64,000 bases of DNA from Hevea brasiliensis (Eukaryota; Streptophyta; Magnoliopsida; Malpighiales; Euphorbiaceae), in NCBI RefSeq assembly GCF_030052815.1, contig NC_079496.1, forward strand, positions 73,397,652-73,461,651. The letters run 5' to 3'. The notes beneath the pieces are model-generated. The model did no database searches. It saw nothing but the letters and a program-made list of their open reading frames with translations, and had not been told where the DNA came from. The position numbers were made by a program, and so were the translations under genes. Within the stretch, counting starts at the first letter, position 1. Each line of letters begins with the position of its first letter. This document shows positions 48,637-60,576 of the stretch, piece after piece.

Positions 48637-50735
48637 TGTTAGTAGTATGCCCTAGAGCATATCATTTAGTATGTATCTTGTACATGTTTTTATTAATAAA
48701 AGGCATTTCCACTTTTCCAGTTACATAATATATTTATGTGTAATATAAAAGGTCCATTGATATTTTGTTAGAAAATCTATTCTTAAGTTGTTAAGAATAT
48801 GAGGTACAGTATTTCTATTACAAAGTATCATAAATCGGTTCACAATCGAGGATACTTTATAATAAGGACATGACTTATCCAGAAAGATTGTATTCATGTT
48901 TGTTACCAAGTTATTTATATGAGATATAAATAAGATGGAATGGTGAGTCTCATGCCATATAGCAAACATGATAGGCACTTATAAATGATAAGTAGGCCGT
49001 GCCAGTGACACTTATGACAAGCACATGGAGTTTACTCTTGTCAAAGTTTTGTCATAAACCATATAAGTGCAAACAATCTTTAGACCTGAGATAGCACAGT
49101 TATCTTGTATATAGGCAGTTTGAGTTTTATACTACTTTCATACTTGTACTGTGTATGGGTATATGGGTATGTGTTGGCTCCTACTAGTTATATATGGAGG
49201 TAGGTGTTGATCAAGATGGAATCTGTTCCTCTAAGTAAATAGAGATAAAATCCTATGTTCATTTAATTGTTGATGTTTCAAGTTCCTAGCTAGGACAAAT
49301 AGATTTATTCAGAAAAGAGTTTCTGATGAGAAAATCTTTTTAATCAAGAACTAGAATTAAAAGAGAACATAATATTCATAGCAAATGGGGTTTGACATAA
49401 ACCATGACTCCAGCTTGAGTTGGGATTTTGTAATAGAGAGATTCTAGTGCATGGTAACATATGATTATAGGTTTATTTAAGGTAAACCTTATTACTAATT
49501 GGGTGTCTATGGCATGCTACGCTAGGTTTTAACTATGGTCTATGAGTTGCATAAAATGATTTAGAGAAATCATTTATGGTAAGAAAGAGTTCTGATGATA
49601 TTAAGAGTTGATATCATGTCTCATTGCCAATTAGTGATGAGCCTAGTAAGTCACACACATACACAAGTTATCACCTATTTAAATATGATTTAATTAATTA
49701 ATTAAAGAGTTTAATTAATTAATTAAATAGGTTTGATTTGCAATTAGATTGCAAAGTCCCTAGCATGACTTGAAACCAAATATAGATTATTGGATGTATA
49801 GTATGAGTTAAATTTATATTTAAAGTGTTTAAATATGAATTTAATTAATGAGAAATTAATTAATAGAGATTAATTAATTAATTTATATTTGATATAAATT
49901 AATTAGAAGAAGAAAAATAATTATTTTGGGTTGAGAACTCAAAATTAAGACATAGGGGCATTTTGGTCATTTCACAGTATGACACGTGGCACCATGAGAT
50001 GGTGGCACATGGGATTACACATAAGCTTGCCAAATTTTTTTAATCATGTAAGATGATTAAAATCAAGATTAAATATAGGTTTGACACTTGGCACAATGTG
50101 ATTGAGTCACTTAAACCTAGAGCTAATCAAAGGGTGACATGTGGCAAGGGTTTAATGTGTTAACCTAGCTATATAAGTGTTGTTATGAATAAGAAAAATA
50201 CAACCAGAAGCCACTCCTCCTTTGTCACGCCATTTTGAAGCTCTCCATCTATTCTTCTTCATCTCTCATCAATTCAAAGAGCCATCAATCTCTTCAATTA
50301 AGAACACTAGAAATTGTTTCTAGTGTCCTGTTTACATCTCTAATATCTTAAAAGGCAGAACTTGAATTTCTAATTAATAGAAAAAGCTTTAGAAGCTATT
50401 CAAGGGCTGTCACAGGTGTTCTTGGTGTGGACAAGCTAAAGGGACAACATTTGGTGTCACGAGAGCGAATCTCAAAGCGCAGAACATTTGCGATTGCATC
50501 AAGAGATTAGTGTAATCGTTCTTGATTTAATCTAGGGTTCTAAAATTAATCTAATTAATTTAAAAATCTTAAATGGCAAATACATATGCAAAAACATATT
50601 AAAAGAGTTTTAATATGTTGTTTATCATTGAAATTAAATAGATAAAAATAAATCTTGCATGATGCATGTGACCCTAGGTGAAAATTTTTTAATTCAATGG
50701 TATAAACTTGTGTTTTTCACGCTTCCGTTCCTTCA
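48637..50735 (+). repeat. 3' LTR of copia B
   Basis: It starts TGTTAGTAGT and ends CCTTCA, followed by gtcta. The TATA-like box CTATATAAG at 50169-50177 is a better match to consensus than A's or D's CTATTTAAG. Confidence 0.92.
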
Positions 50736-50740
50736 GTCTA

Positions 50741-52541
50741 AACCAAGATCACCAATGGAAACCCCTTGAATAGCTTCTCAAGCCTTTCTAATCAATTAGA
50801 AATTCAGGTTTTGCCTTTTGAGAGATTACAGATGTATACAGGACACTAGAAATGATTTCTAGCAATTTTAATTTAGGAGAATGTTTGGAATTCTCTTTGA
50901 ATTGATGAGAGATGAAGAAGAAGAGAGGGAGAGGCTCCTTTGGGTGGCTGCACCAAAGAAGAACAGTAGCCTTGTTATTTTACTCTTTCATAACAACACA
51001 TTACATAGATAGGTTACCACTTAAAACCCTTGCCACATGTCACCTTCTGATTGGCTCTTAGTTTAATTGACCCAATCACATTGTGCCAAGTGTCAAAGCT
51101 AGATTAAATCTTGACTTTGATCATCTTATATGACTAAAAGACAAATGGCAAGCTTATGTTTAGTGCCATGTGTCACCATCTCATGGTGCCACATGCCACC
51201 CTATGAATTGACCAAAATACCCTTGTGTCTTAATTTTGAGTTCTCAACCCAAAATAATTATTTCTCTTCTTTTAATCAATTTATAACAAGTATAAATTAA
51301 TTAATTAATCTCTATTAATTAATTTCCCATAATTAAATTCATATTTAAACACTTTAAATATAAATTTAACTTATACTATACATCCATTAACCTAGATTTG
51401 GTTTCAAGCCATGCTAGGGACTTTGCAATCTAATTACAAACAAAACCTATTTAATTAATTAATTAAACTCTTTAATTAATTAATTAAATAATATTTAATT
51501 TGGTGATTACTTGTGTATGTGTGTGACTTACTAGGCTCATCACTAATTGGTAATGAGACATGATATCAACCCTTAATATCATCAAAACTCTTTCTTACCA
51601 TAAATGATTTCTCTAAATCTTTTTACGCACCTCATAGACCATGGTTAACACCTGGCATAGCATGCTATGGCCACCCAATCAGTAATAAGGTTTACCTTCA
51701 ATGAACCTATAATCATATGTTACCATGCACTAAAATCTCTCTATTACAAATCCCAATTCGAGCTGGAGTCATGGTTTATGTCAAACCCCATTTGCTATGA
51801 ATATTATGCTCTCTTTTAATTCCAGTTCTTGATTAAAAAAATTTTCTCATAAGAAACTCTTTTCTGATTAAATATATCTGTCCTGGCTAGGAACTTGAAA
51901 CATCAAGAATAATTAAATGAATATAGAATTTTATCCCTATTTACTTAAGGTAACAGATTCCATCTTGATGAACACCTGCCTCTATATATAACTAGAAGGA
52001 GCCAACACATGCCCATATACCCATGCACAGTATAAGTATGAAAGCAGTATCAGACTCAAACACCTATATACAAGATAACTGTGCTATCTCAGGTCTAAAG
52101 ATTATATGCACTGATATGATTTATGATAATACATTGATAAGAGTAAACTCTATGTGCTTATCATAAATGTCACTTGTTCGGCCTACTTATCATGTATAAG
52201 TGCCTATCATCTTTGTTATATGGCATGAGACTCACCATTCCATCTTATTTACATCTCATATAAATAACTTGGGAACAAACATGATTACAATCTTTCTGGA
52301 TAAGTCATGTCCTTATTGTGAAGTATCCTTAATTCTGAACCAATTTATGATACTTTGTGCTAGAAATACTGTTACTCATATTCTTAACAACTGAAGAATA
52401 GAATTTCTAAAAAAATATTAATGGACCTTTTCTATTGCACATAAATATATTATGTAAATGGAAAAGTGAAAATGTCTTTTATTAATAAAAACATGTACAA
52501 GATACATACTAAATGATATGCTCTAGGGCATATTACTAACA
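50741..52541 (-). repeat. 3' LTR of copia C, second fragment
   Basis: It resumes C's LTR after B and ends CTAACA at 52541. It is older looking than the other LTRs: the antisense frame at 52200-52394 stops early and many single changes are visible. Together with 22135-22444 it makes a full-length LTR of 2111 bases. Confidence 0.88.
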
Positions 52542-52801
52542 ATCTTCCACTAGCACTAGAGCCGTTCATTACAATATCTTAGACCCATCTTCTCAAGATG
52601 TCGGTCTAGCTGAGTTTGTGACATAATCTTAATGAATGGATCAGCTCGATTTTTAGCTGATGCTATTTTCTACATGGCTACATCGCCTCGCCCAATTATT
52701 TCTAGGATAATGTGGTAGTGCCTTTCTATGTGTTTGGATTTCTGGTGAGACCGGGGTTCCTTAGTCTGTATGATTACTCTGTTATTGTCACAGTGAAGTG
52801 G
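52542..52801 (-). pseudogene. Polypurine tract and RNase H end of copia C
   Basis: On the minus strand this is the tail of pol (text like KHIERHYH) followed by the polypurine tract at 52542-52554, which has one change (complement 'atcttccac'). AGTGG at 52797-52801 is the left duplication of D. The region continues at 62659. Confidence 0.8.
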
Positions 52802-54893
52802 TGAAGGAACGGAAGCGTGAAAAACACAAGTTTATACCATTGAATTCAAAAATTTTCACCTAGGGTCATATGCATCATGCAAGATTTATTTTTATCTATT
52901 TGATTTCAATGATAAACAACATATTAAAACTCTTTTAATATGTTTTTGGATCTGTATTTGCCATTTAAGATTTTAAAATTAATCAGATTAATTTTAGAAC
53001 CCTAGATTAAATCAAGAACGATTACACTAACCTCTTGATGCACTGCAGCGTGTCTGCGCCTTTGAGATTCATCTTCAGGACACCAGATGTTGTCCCTCTA
53101 GCTTGTCCACACCAAGAACACCTATGGCAGCCCTTGAACAGCTTCTAAAGCTTTTTCTATTGATTAGAAATTCAAGTTCTGCCTTTTAAGAGATTAGAGA
53201 TGTAAACAGGACACTAGAAACAATTTCTAGTGTTCTTAATTCAATAGATTGATGGCTAATCTCTTTGAATTGATGAGAGATGAAGAAGAATAGATGAAAA
53301 GCCTCAAAGTGGCGTGAAAAAAGGAGAGGAGTGGCTGCTGGTTGCTTTTCTTTTCATAACAACACTTAAATAGCTAGGTTAACACATTAAGCCCTTGCCA
53401 CATGTCACCCTTTGATTAGCTCTAAGTTTAAGTGACCCAATCACATTATGCCAAGTGTCAAACCTATATTTAATCTTGATTTTAATCATCTTACATAATT
53501 AAAAAACATTTGGCAAGCTTATGTGTCACCATCTCATGGTGCCACTTGTCACACTGTGAAATGACCAAAATGCCCCTGTGTCTTAATTTTGAGTTCTTAA
53601 CCCAAAATAATTATTTTTCTTCTTCTAATCAATTTAAATCAAATATAAATTATTTATTAATCTTTATTAATTAATTTCTCATTAATTAAATTCATATTTA
53701 AACACTTTAAATATAAATTTAACTCATACTATACATCCAATAATCTAGATTTGGTTTCAAGTCATGCTAGGAACTTTGCAATTTAATTGCAAACTAAACC
53801 TATTTAATTAATCAATTAAACTCTTTAATTAATTAATTAAATCATATTTAAATAGGTGATAACTTGTATATGTGTGTGACTTACTAGGCTCATCACTATT
53901 TGGCAATGAGACATGATATCAACTCTTAATATCATCAGAACTCGTTCTTACCATAAATGATTTCTCTAAATCATTTTATGAACTTCATAGACCATGGTTA
54001 ACACCTAGCATAGCATGCCATGGCCACCCAATTAGTAATAAGGTTTACCTTAAATGAACCTATAATCATATATTACCATGCACTAGAATCTCTCTATTAC
54101 AAAATCCCAACTCAAGCTGGAGTCATGGTTTATGTCAAACTCCATTTGCTATGAATATTATATTCTCTTTTAATTCCAGTTCTTGATTAAAAAGATTTTC
54201 TCATCAGAAACTCTTTTACGAATAAATCTATCTGTCTGGCAGAACTTGAAACATCAAGAAAAATTAAATGAACATAGGATTTTATCTCTATTTACTTAGA
54301 GGAACAGATTCCATCTTGATCAACACCTACCTCCATATATAACTAGTAGGAGCCAACACATGCCCATATACCCATACATAGTACAAGTATGAAAGCAGTA
54401 TCAAACTCAAACTACCTATATACAAGATAACTATGCTATCTCAGGTCTAAAGATTATATGCACTAATATGATTTATGATAAAACATTGACAAGAGTAAAC
54501 TCCATGTGCTTGTCATAAGTGTCACTGGTTTGGCCTACTTATCATTTATAAGTGCCTATCATGTTTGTTATATGGCATGAGACTCACCATTCCATCTTAT
54601 TTATATCTCATATAAATAACTTGGGAACAAACATGAATACAATCTTTCTGGATAAGTCATGTCCTTATTATGAAGTATCCTCGATTGTGAACCTATTTAT
54701 GATACTTTGTGCTAGAAATATTGTCACTCATATTCTTAACAACTTAAGAATAATATTTCTAACAAAATATCAATGAACCTTTTCTATTACACATAAATAT
54801 ATTATGTAAACGGAAAAGTGGAAATGCCTTTTATTAATAAAAATATGTACAAGATACATACTAAATGATATGCTTTGGGGCATACTACTAACA
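52802..54893 (-). repeat. 3' LTR of copia D
   Basis: It runs from TGAAGGAACGG (complement of the LTR end) to CTAACA. The TATA-like site is the complement at 53365-53373. The antisense 85-codon frame stops early here (54552-54776) through TGG to TGA. Confidence 0.93.
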
Positions 54894-54906
54894 ATCTCCC
54901 ACTAGC
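54894..54906 (-). other. Polypurine tract of copia D
   Basis: The complement reads 'gctagtgggagat' directly beside the 3' LTR; unaltered. Confidence 0.82.
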
Positions 54907-56331
54907 ACTAGAGCCATTCATTACAATATCTTAGACCTATCTTCTCAAGATGTTGGTCTAACTGAGTCTGTGACATAGGCTTAGTGAATGGATCAGCTGG
55001 ATTTTCAGCTGATGCTATTTTCTGCATGGCTACATCTCCTCGCCCAACTATTTCTCTGATAATGTGGTAGCGCCTTTCTATGTGTTTGGATTTCTGGAGA
55101 GACCTTGGTTCCTTAGCCTATATGACTGCTCCATTATTGTCACGATGTAGTGGGCTGGCGACTCAATGGAAGGAACTACTGTAAGTTCTGTCACAAACTT
55201 CTTTATCCAAACAACTTCCTTTACAGCATCTAACGCAGCAATATACTCAGCCTCTGTAGTGGAATCTGCAGTCGTGCTCTGTTTAGAACTCTTCCAACTG
55301 GCTGCACCCCCATTACAAATGAACACATATCCAGAGGTAGACTTTCTATCATCGATATCTGATTGGAAATCAGAATCAGTATAACCATCCAATTGTAAGT
55401 CTCCACCTCCATAAATCAAGAATAAATCCTTAGTTCTTCTCAAGTACTTAAGTATATTCAATACAGCTATCAAGTCTTCCAAACCTTGATTAGATTGATA
55501 CCTGCTAGTCAAACTAACAGCATATGCGATATCCGGCCTAGTACACAACATTGCATACATTAAACTTCCAATAGCCGAAGCATATGGAATCCTGGCCATC
55601 TTATCTCTTTCTTCAGCTGTCTTTGGAGACATCTCTTTAAAAAGATGGATACCATGACTCACTGGTAACAATCCTCTCTTGGAATCAAGCATGTTAAACC
55701 TCTTTAACACCTTTTCCAAGTATAGACTTTGGGATAAACCAATTATTCTTTTCGCTCTATCTCTATAGATGCGAATCCCAAGAATATAGGTTGCCTCCCC
55801 TAAGTCTTTCATGGAGAATGTATTTGACAACCATACCTTTATAGTCGTCAACATACCTGTGTCATTACCCATCAACAGTATGTCATCCACATATAAGACA
55901 AGGAAAGTGATAGCACTGTCGCTAACCTTCTTATATACACATGGCTCATCCTCATTTTTGATAAAACCAAAGGATTTAATGGCTTTATCAAAATGGATGT
56001 CCCAACTCCTTAAAGCTTGTTTCAACCCATAAATGGATCGCTTTAGCTTGCATACCTTGGAACCATCTTGGGATTCAAAATCCCTAGGTTGTTCCATGAA
56101 AATGTTTTCTTCAATGTATCCATTGAGAAAAGCTGTTTTGACATCCATCTGCCAAATCTCATAATCATAGTATGCAGTTATTGCTAATAAAATCCTAATT
56201 GATTTAAGCATGGCAACAGGCGAGAAAGTCTCCTCATAGTCGATTACTTGCCTTTGGCGAAACCCTTTTGCTACTAGCCTTTCCTTATAGGTCTCTACCT
56301 TTCCATCAGAACCAATTTTCTTCTTGAAAAC
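54907..56331 (-). pseudogene. Reverse transcriptase and RNase H of copia D
   Basis: An open run of over 400 codons follows a TAG at about 56329-56331 that replaces the Trp of NKWVFKKK. Counting from the internal Met at 56211: QMDVKTAFLNG with the first catalytic Asp at 23, SIYGLKQA, YVDD at 107-110, KRGLLPVSHGIHL, RPDIAYAVSLTSRYQSN, then RNase H text [27 protein letters not shown]. Catalytic residues of RT are present. A frameshift near 55150, after PSIESPA, replaces the C-terminal end, whose proper text continues in another frame to about 54950. It is part of one polyprotein with the entries to its right. Confidence 0.88.
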
Positions 56332-57481
56332 CTATTTGTTCCCTATAGGTACAATACCTTCAGGTGGGTCAACAAGATCCCAAACTTGATTCTTATACAT
56401 GGAATCAATTTCGGATTTCATAGCATCAATCCATTTTGAAGAGTCTATATCTGATATAGCTTCTTCATAGGTAAGTGGATCATCTCCATGATCTACTTCT
56501 TCATGAGTAGACAACTCTTGTTCTTCTTCATGAAGAAAACCATATCTCACTGGTGGATGAGATACCTGGTTGTTCTATGAGGAACATTTGTAGATGTTTC
56601 ATCAGCGGGTATAGGGTGACTAGATGGATCTATATCCATCGATGCATTGGTTGGTCAGAATTCTCCAATTCTAACTCTATTTGCCTTCCTTTGCCTCCTT
56701 CTTGAACAAACTGTTGTTCAAGAAATGTGGCATCTCTACTTATCACAACCTTTTGTGAAGTAGGCAAATAAAAATAATATCCAAAACTATCTTTTGTATA
56801 TCCAACAAATCGACCTTTTTCTGATCTGGTCTCCAATTTATCAGTGTTCAGCTTTTTGATATAAGTTGGACAACCCCAAATCTTAACATGCTTAAGACTT
56901 GGTTTTCTTCCATACCATATCTCATAAGGTGTGGAAGAAACTGATTTTGATGGAATCCTATTCAGAATATACAAAGCTGATTCTAATGCAAATCCCCAAA
57001 AGAAGATTGGCATATCAGTATAGCTCATCATACTACGTACCATATCCAATAGGGTACGATTTCTCCTTTCCAATACACCATTCAGCTGTGGCGTTCCTGG
57101 AGGAGTCAACTGAGAAACAATGCTACGCTCTCTCAAGTATTCATCAAATTCAGTACTCAAATATTCACCTCCACAATCTGATCGAAGAGCTTTAATACTC
57201 TTTCCTGTTTGATTTTCTACTTCAGATTTAAATTCCTTAAACTTTTCAAAGGATTCATGTTTGTATTTCATTAAATACAAATACCCAAACCTTGATTTAT
57301 CATCAGTAAAGGTAATAAAATAATGAAAACCCCCTCTAGCCATTTCTTTAAATGGACCACATACATCACTATGTATTAGCTCCAAAATATTTTCAGCTCT
57401 AAGCCCTTGTCCAACAAAGGGTGATCTAGTCATTTTGCCCTGAAGGCAAGATTCATAAGTTGGAGTAGGCTCAGAGCCCAA
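56332..57481 (-). pseudogene. Integrase and linker of copia D
   Basis: The frame 57481-56630 holds the second half of the zinc-binding part (ESCLQGK) and the catalytic core: D39 in HSDVCGPF, D102 in RSDCGGEY and E138 in NGVLERRNR, giving a correct D-x62-D-x35-E pattern. Then come the ALYILNRIPS, PYEIWYGRKPS and GRFVGYTKDSFGYYFY blocks common to copia integrases. Frameshifts near 56640 and 56565 interrupt the linker before the frame 56550-56332 (SSKWIDAMKSEIDSMYKNQV). RSDCGGEY has Cys where relatives have Arg. Confidence 0.88.
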
Positions 57482-57815
57482 TTAGGATAGAATCCCAATT
57501 TTCTCGGTTTGCAATCCTATCTTCTGCAACATGACATAACCTTAAGTGCCAGATATATTTTGAACTTGAGTTGGTTTTCACAATGGCATTGCATTCTTTT
57601 AGATCACTTGCATTCAATTTGTGTTTGTCATTATTATCCAAATAATAAAGACCATCATTCATATAACCCGAACCAACATATTTATTTCCAAAATAAATAT
57701 TGCAAATATCATCTGTGAACTGAAATTCATAGCCATTTCTAGTCAAACTAGATATAGAAATGATGTTCTTAAAAGCATCAGGTACATATAAAATATTATC
57801 CAAACACAAAACATG
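57482..57815 (-). pseudogene. Protease-integrase spacer (GAG-pre-integrase) of copia D
   Basis: Frame 57809-57471 reads LDNILYVPDAFKNIISISSL, DGLYYLDNND, then YIWHLRLCHVAED, the usual copia region between protease and integrase; the His pair begins the integrase zinc site. It is separated from gag-protease by a short repeat-like insertion and stop near 57812-57830, and from the integrase by a frameshift near 57475. A and B lack most of this part. Confidence 0.83.
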
Positions 57816-58892
57816 TCAAAACATGTAAAAAGATTTAGATCCTATGGCTAAAGCATCAACAGTTGAACCATTGCCAATCCGGACTCTAATATCTTGAGAA
57901 CGCAAGCTGCTATTGTTTGCTAGTTCATGCATATCATTAGAAATGTGAGAACTGGCACCAGTATCTAAAACCCAAGCTTTAGATGAACTATGAGTATCAT
58001 CAGAATCTAAATAACAAGATATGGACATACCTTCCGAAGGTGTATCGTTCTTGTCCTTGAGAGAAGCAAGATACTGCAGGCGGTTCCTTTTCCAGTGCCC
58101 ATCCTTTTGGCAGTGGAAACACTTTCCTTTGCCTCCATCAGCTTTAGTCTTCCTTTTCTGTTTAGCTATTTTCTTGGAAGGACTAGGAATCTGAGGTTTC
58201 TTTTTCTTATTGCCCTTCTTCTTGTTGGACTTTCCAGCAGAAGAAGATGCAACCAAAGCTACCTCTTTTCGTTTATTGCCTGGCATATTCTTTTGGGCAA
58301 TAACCAGCATGTTGAGTAAACCAGCTAAGGTGCATTCCTGTTTAGTCATATGGAAATTTGTCACAAAATTCCCAAAAGACTCAGGAAGGGACTGAAGGAT
58401 CAAATCCATCTGTAGTTGGAAATCCATGTTGAAGTCAAGATGTTCCAACTGCTCAATCAGCCAAATCATCTTGTGGACATGATCCCCAACATTCTGTCCC
58501 TCAGACATCCTCATACGGAATAGCTGTCTAGATATCTCATACTTAGCATTCCTGCTGTGCTCACCATACAACTCTTGTAGGTGAAGGAGGATCTCACTCA
58601 CACTCTGCATGTTCTCATGTTGCTTCTGTAACTCATTACTCATGGAAGCAAGCATGTAACACTTAGCTCTCATATCATGGTCCTTCCACTTGTCCAAAGT
58701 TTCATGTTCCTCTTGTGTGGCCTCTGGAGGTAAGGGAGTAGGAACATTTGAATCTAGAACATATCCTATATGTTCAAGGTTTAGGACAAGTTTCAAATTT
58801 CTTAGCCAATCAGACAAATTAGGTACTGTCAACCTATTGTGATCAAGTATGCTTGCAAGGATATTGGATGGTGGTGGTTGTTTTATGCTCAT
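57816..58892 (-). pseudogene. gag and protease of copia D (358 codons open)
   Basis: The ATG at 58892 follows the leader. In order: PPPSNILASILDHNRL; LSDWLRNLKLVLNLEHIGYV; the UBN2-type gag core (KWKDHDMRAKCYMLASMSNE, LLHLQELYGEHSRNAKYEI, FRMRMSEGQNVGDHVHKM, LILQSLPESFGNFVTNFHMT); a Lys-rich stretch; a zinc knuckle CFHCQKDGHWKRNR, whose last Cys is Arg; then the aspartic protease with DTGASSHIS. The frame ends at 57816 just before the pre-integrase text. It is the best gag in the window, but the knuckle lacks a metal ligand. Upstream in-frame codons before the ATG are not conserved, so the ATG is chosen. Confidence 0.9.
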
Positions 58893-60561
58893 TTTTAGCA
58901 AAAAATTAACTGCAGAAAATAACTAGATTAATTAGTAAATGTATCATGTAATTAACCAAAATGATTATGGTCTTTTAATCAAACTGGTCCTCTCACTAAC
59001 TTAGTGAATCCTACACTTCCAAATTAGAAAACGGAAATCCTAGTTGGATAGATTTCTAGTGGGTGATTGAATTCTTATAATTCTATTGATCATCCTCAGG
59101 TACATCCATTATTGGAATTACAATAAACTATAAGTGAGCAACTCCTTGCCCATCACATCTCATGTGAGGTTCAATCCTTTACCTTTCCTCTAATGCTCAA
59201 AATCTCAGGCACATCCATTATTGACTTATCTTGCATTAGTTAAGTTGATACCATTGAGCCAGTAATTATGCAAACAATTTTAATGTCCTCAGGTACATCC
59301 AATAGTGGCCACTAAACCATTTACATATTTACAACATCTCATGCTTAACAATTATTCTTAAGAAAATCTCTTAAATTAATTGCATCTTATGCAACTATTT
59401 AAAATTTCTTAAAATAATTACCCTAATGGAGGGCCTATGTTATAAATACTTTAATTATAGCATTTCCAACTTAATCATTTGTTTGGAAGATTTTATGGTC
59501 ATTCTAATTACTATTAAGGTCTCACTTTGCACATTATCCAATTAGCATGCATATATCATATAATAGCATACATTCCCATACATCTCATGCATTCATGGAT
59601 AAGCAATAAATATGGTATGATCATGGACTTTCTAAGGGATTCAATTCTGAGCCACCAAGAATTGAATCAAGGCATTCCTAGGCGCATTTCATTCATTAAT
59701 TCATTTTACAAGAGTTGCTGAAGGAGTACATAATCAACACTTGATCTTGAATTCCTCCCACTGGTCGCACCAATGCTCTTGACCTCCTAGAACTTCTTAA
59801 AATCCAATATTACATAGTAATCCTTGGCATACCAAGACGAATTTACAAGAACTTAAATAAATGAAATTACAACCCAAAAATTATTACAAACTTAATAATA
59901 CATGCCCAAAATAAATTAAAATAAATTAATTAATTTATAATCTCAAAGAAACATAAAAGAAATAAATCCAATCACATTGGTCTTTTATAGTCCATGATCA
60001 TCCATCACGCATATCACTATTTAATAATTAAATAAAATATACATACTTAAATTAAATTGAATATCTCATATTCAACTTATAAATCCAGATTTGAATATGA
60101 TTCAAATCAATTTAAAAATTCAGATTTGAATTTCATTCAAACAAATTTAAAAATTCAGATTTGAATCACATTCAAATATTTTTTAAAAAATCAGATCTGA
60201 ATTTTATGCAATCAATTTTAAAAAATCAGATTTAAATATGATTCAAGCAACTTTAAAAATTCAGATTTGAATCACATTCAAACAACTTTTAAAATTCTGA
60301 TTTGAATCATAATTTAATTGTGTGATTAAAAATCCTAATTAAACATTTTAATTAGTCATATGATGAACCTTTCATCTTGCAACAATTGCAGAATTTAATA
60401 ACAACCATGCGCACCATGATCTTCCCAAGCCATGCGCACCATGCTGGAGTTCATCAAGCATGCCGCCACACCTCTTGATCCAACCAGCAATGGATCAATC
60501 ATCTCATGATCAAATCACACAATTAAATTATATAATCAACAATCTAAATGGCAAATATAGT
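58893..60561 (-). other. Leader of copia D (1.7 kb)
   Basis: Non-coding. On the minus strand it has the tandem repeat block (60066-60310) nearer the primer site, then the three leader motifs at 59288, 59204 and 59095, then gag. Same order as in A and B. Confidence 0.8.
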
Positions 60562-60574
60562 GGCTCTGATATCA
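60562..60574 (-). other. Primer-binding site of copia D
   Basis: The complement reads TGATATCAGAGCC, one change from TGGTATCAGAGCC. It lies two bases from the 5' LTR. Confidence 0.85.
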
Positions 60575-60576
60575 AT

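Larger units (their letters stand above)
22445..50735 (+). mobile_element. Ty1/copia retrotransposon B, split by gypsy-type element G
   Basis: The LTRs are 22445-24554 and 48637-50735. The duplication is gtcca (22440-22444) against gtcta (50736-50740); the undisturbed LTR text elsewhere reads 'cttgtccacacc', which fits. Without G the element is about 9.5 kb. G entered the leader at GAGGT. Gag and pol carry many stops, and the protease is deleted exactly as in A. Confidence 0.93.
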
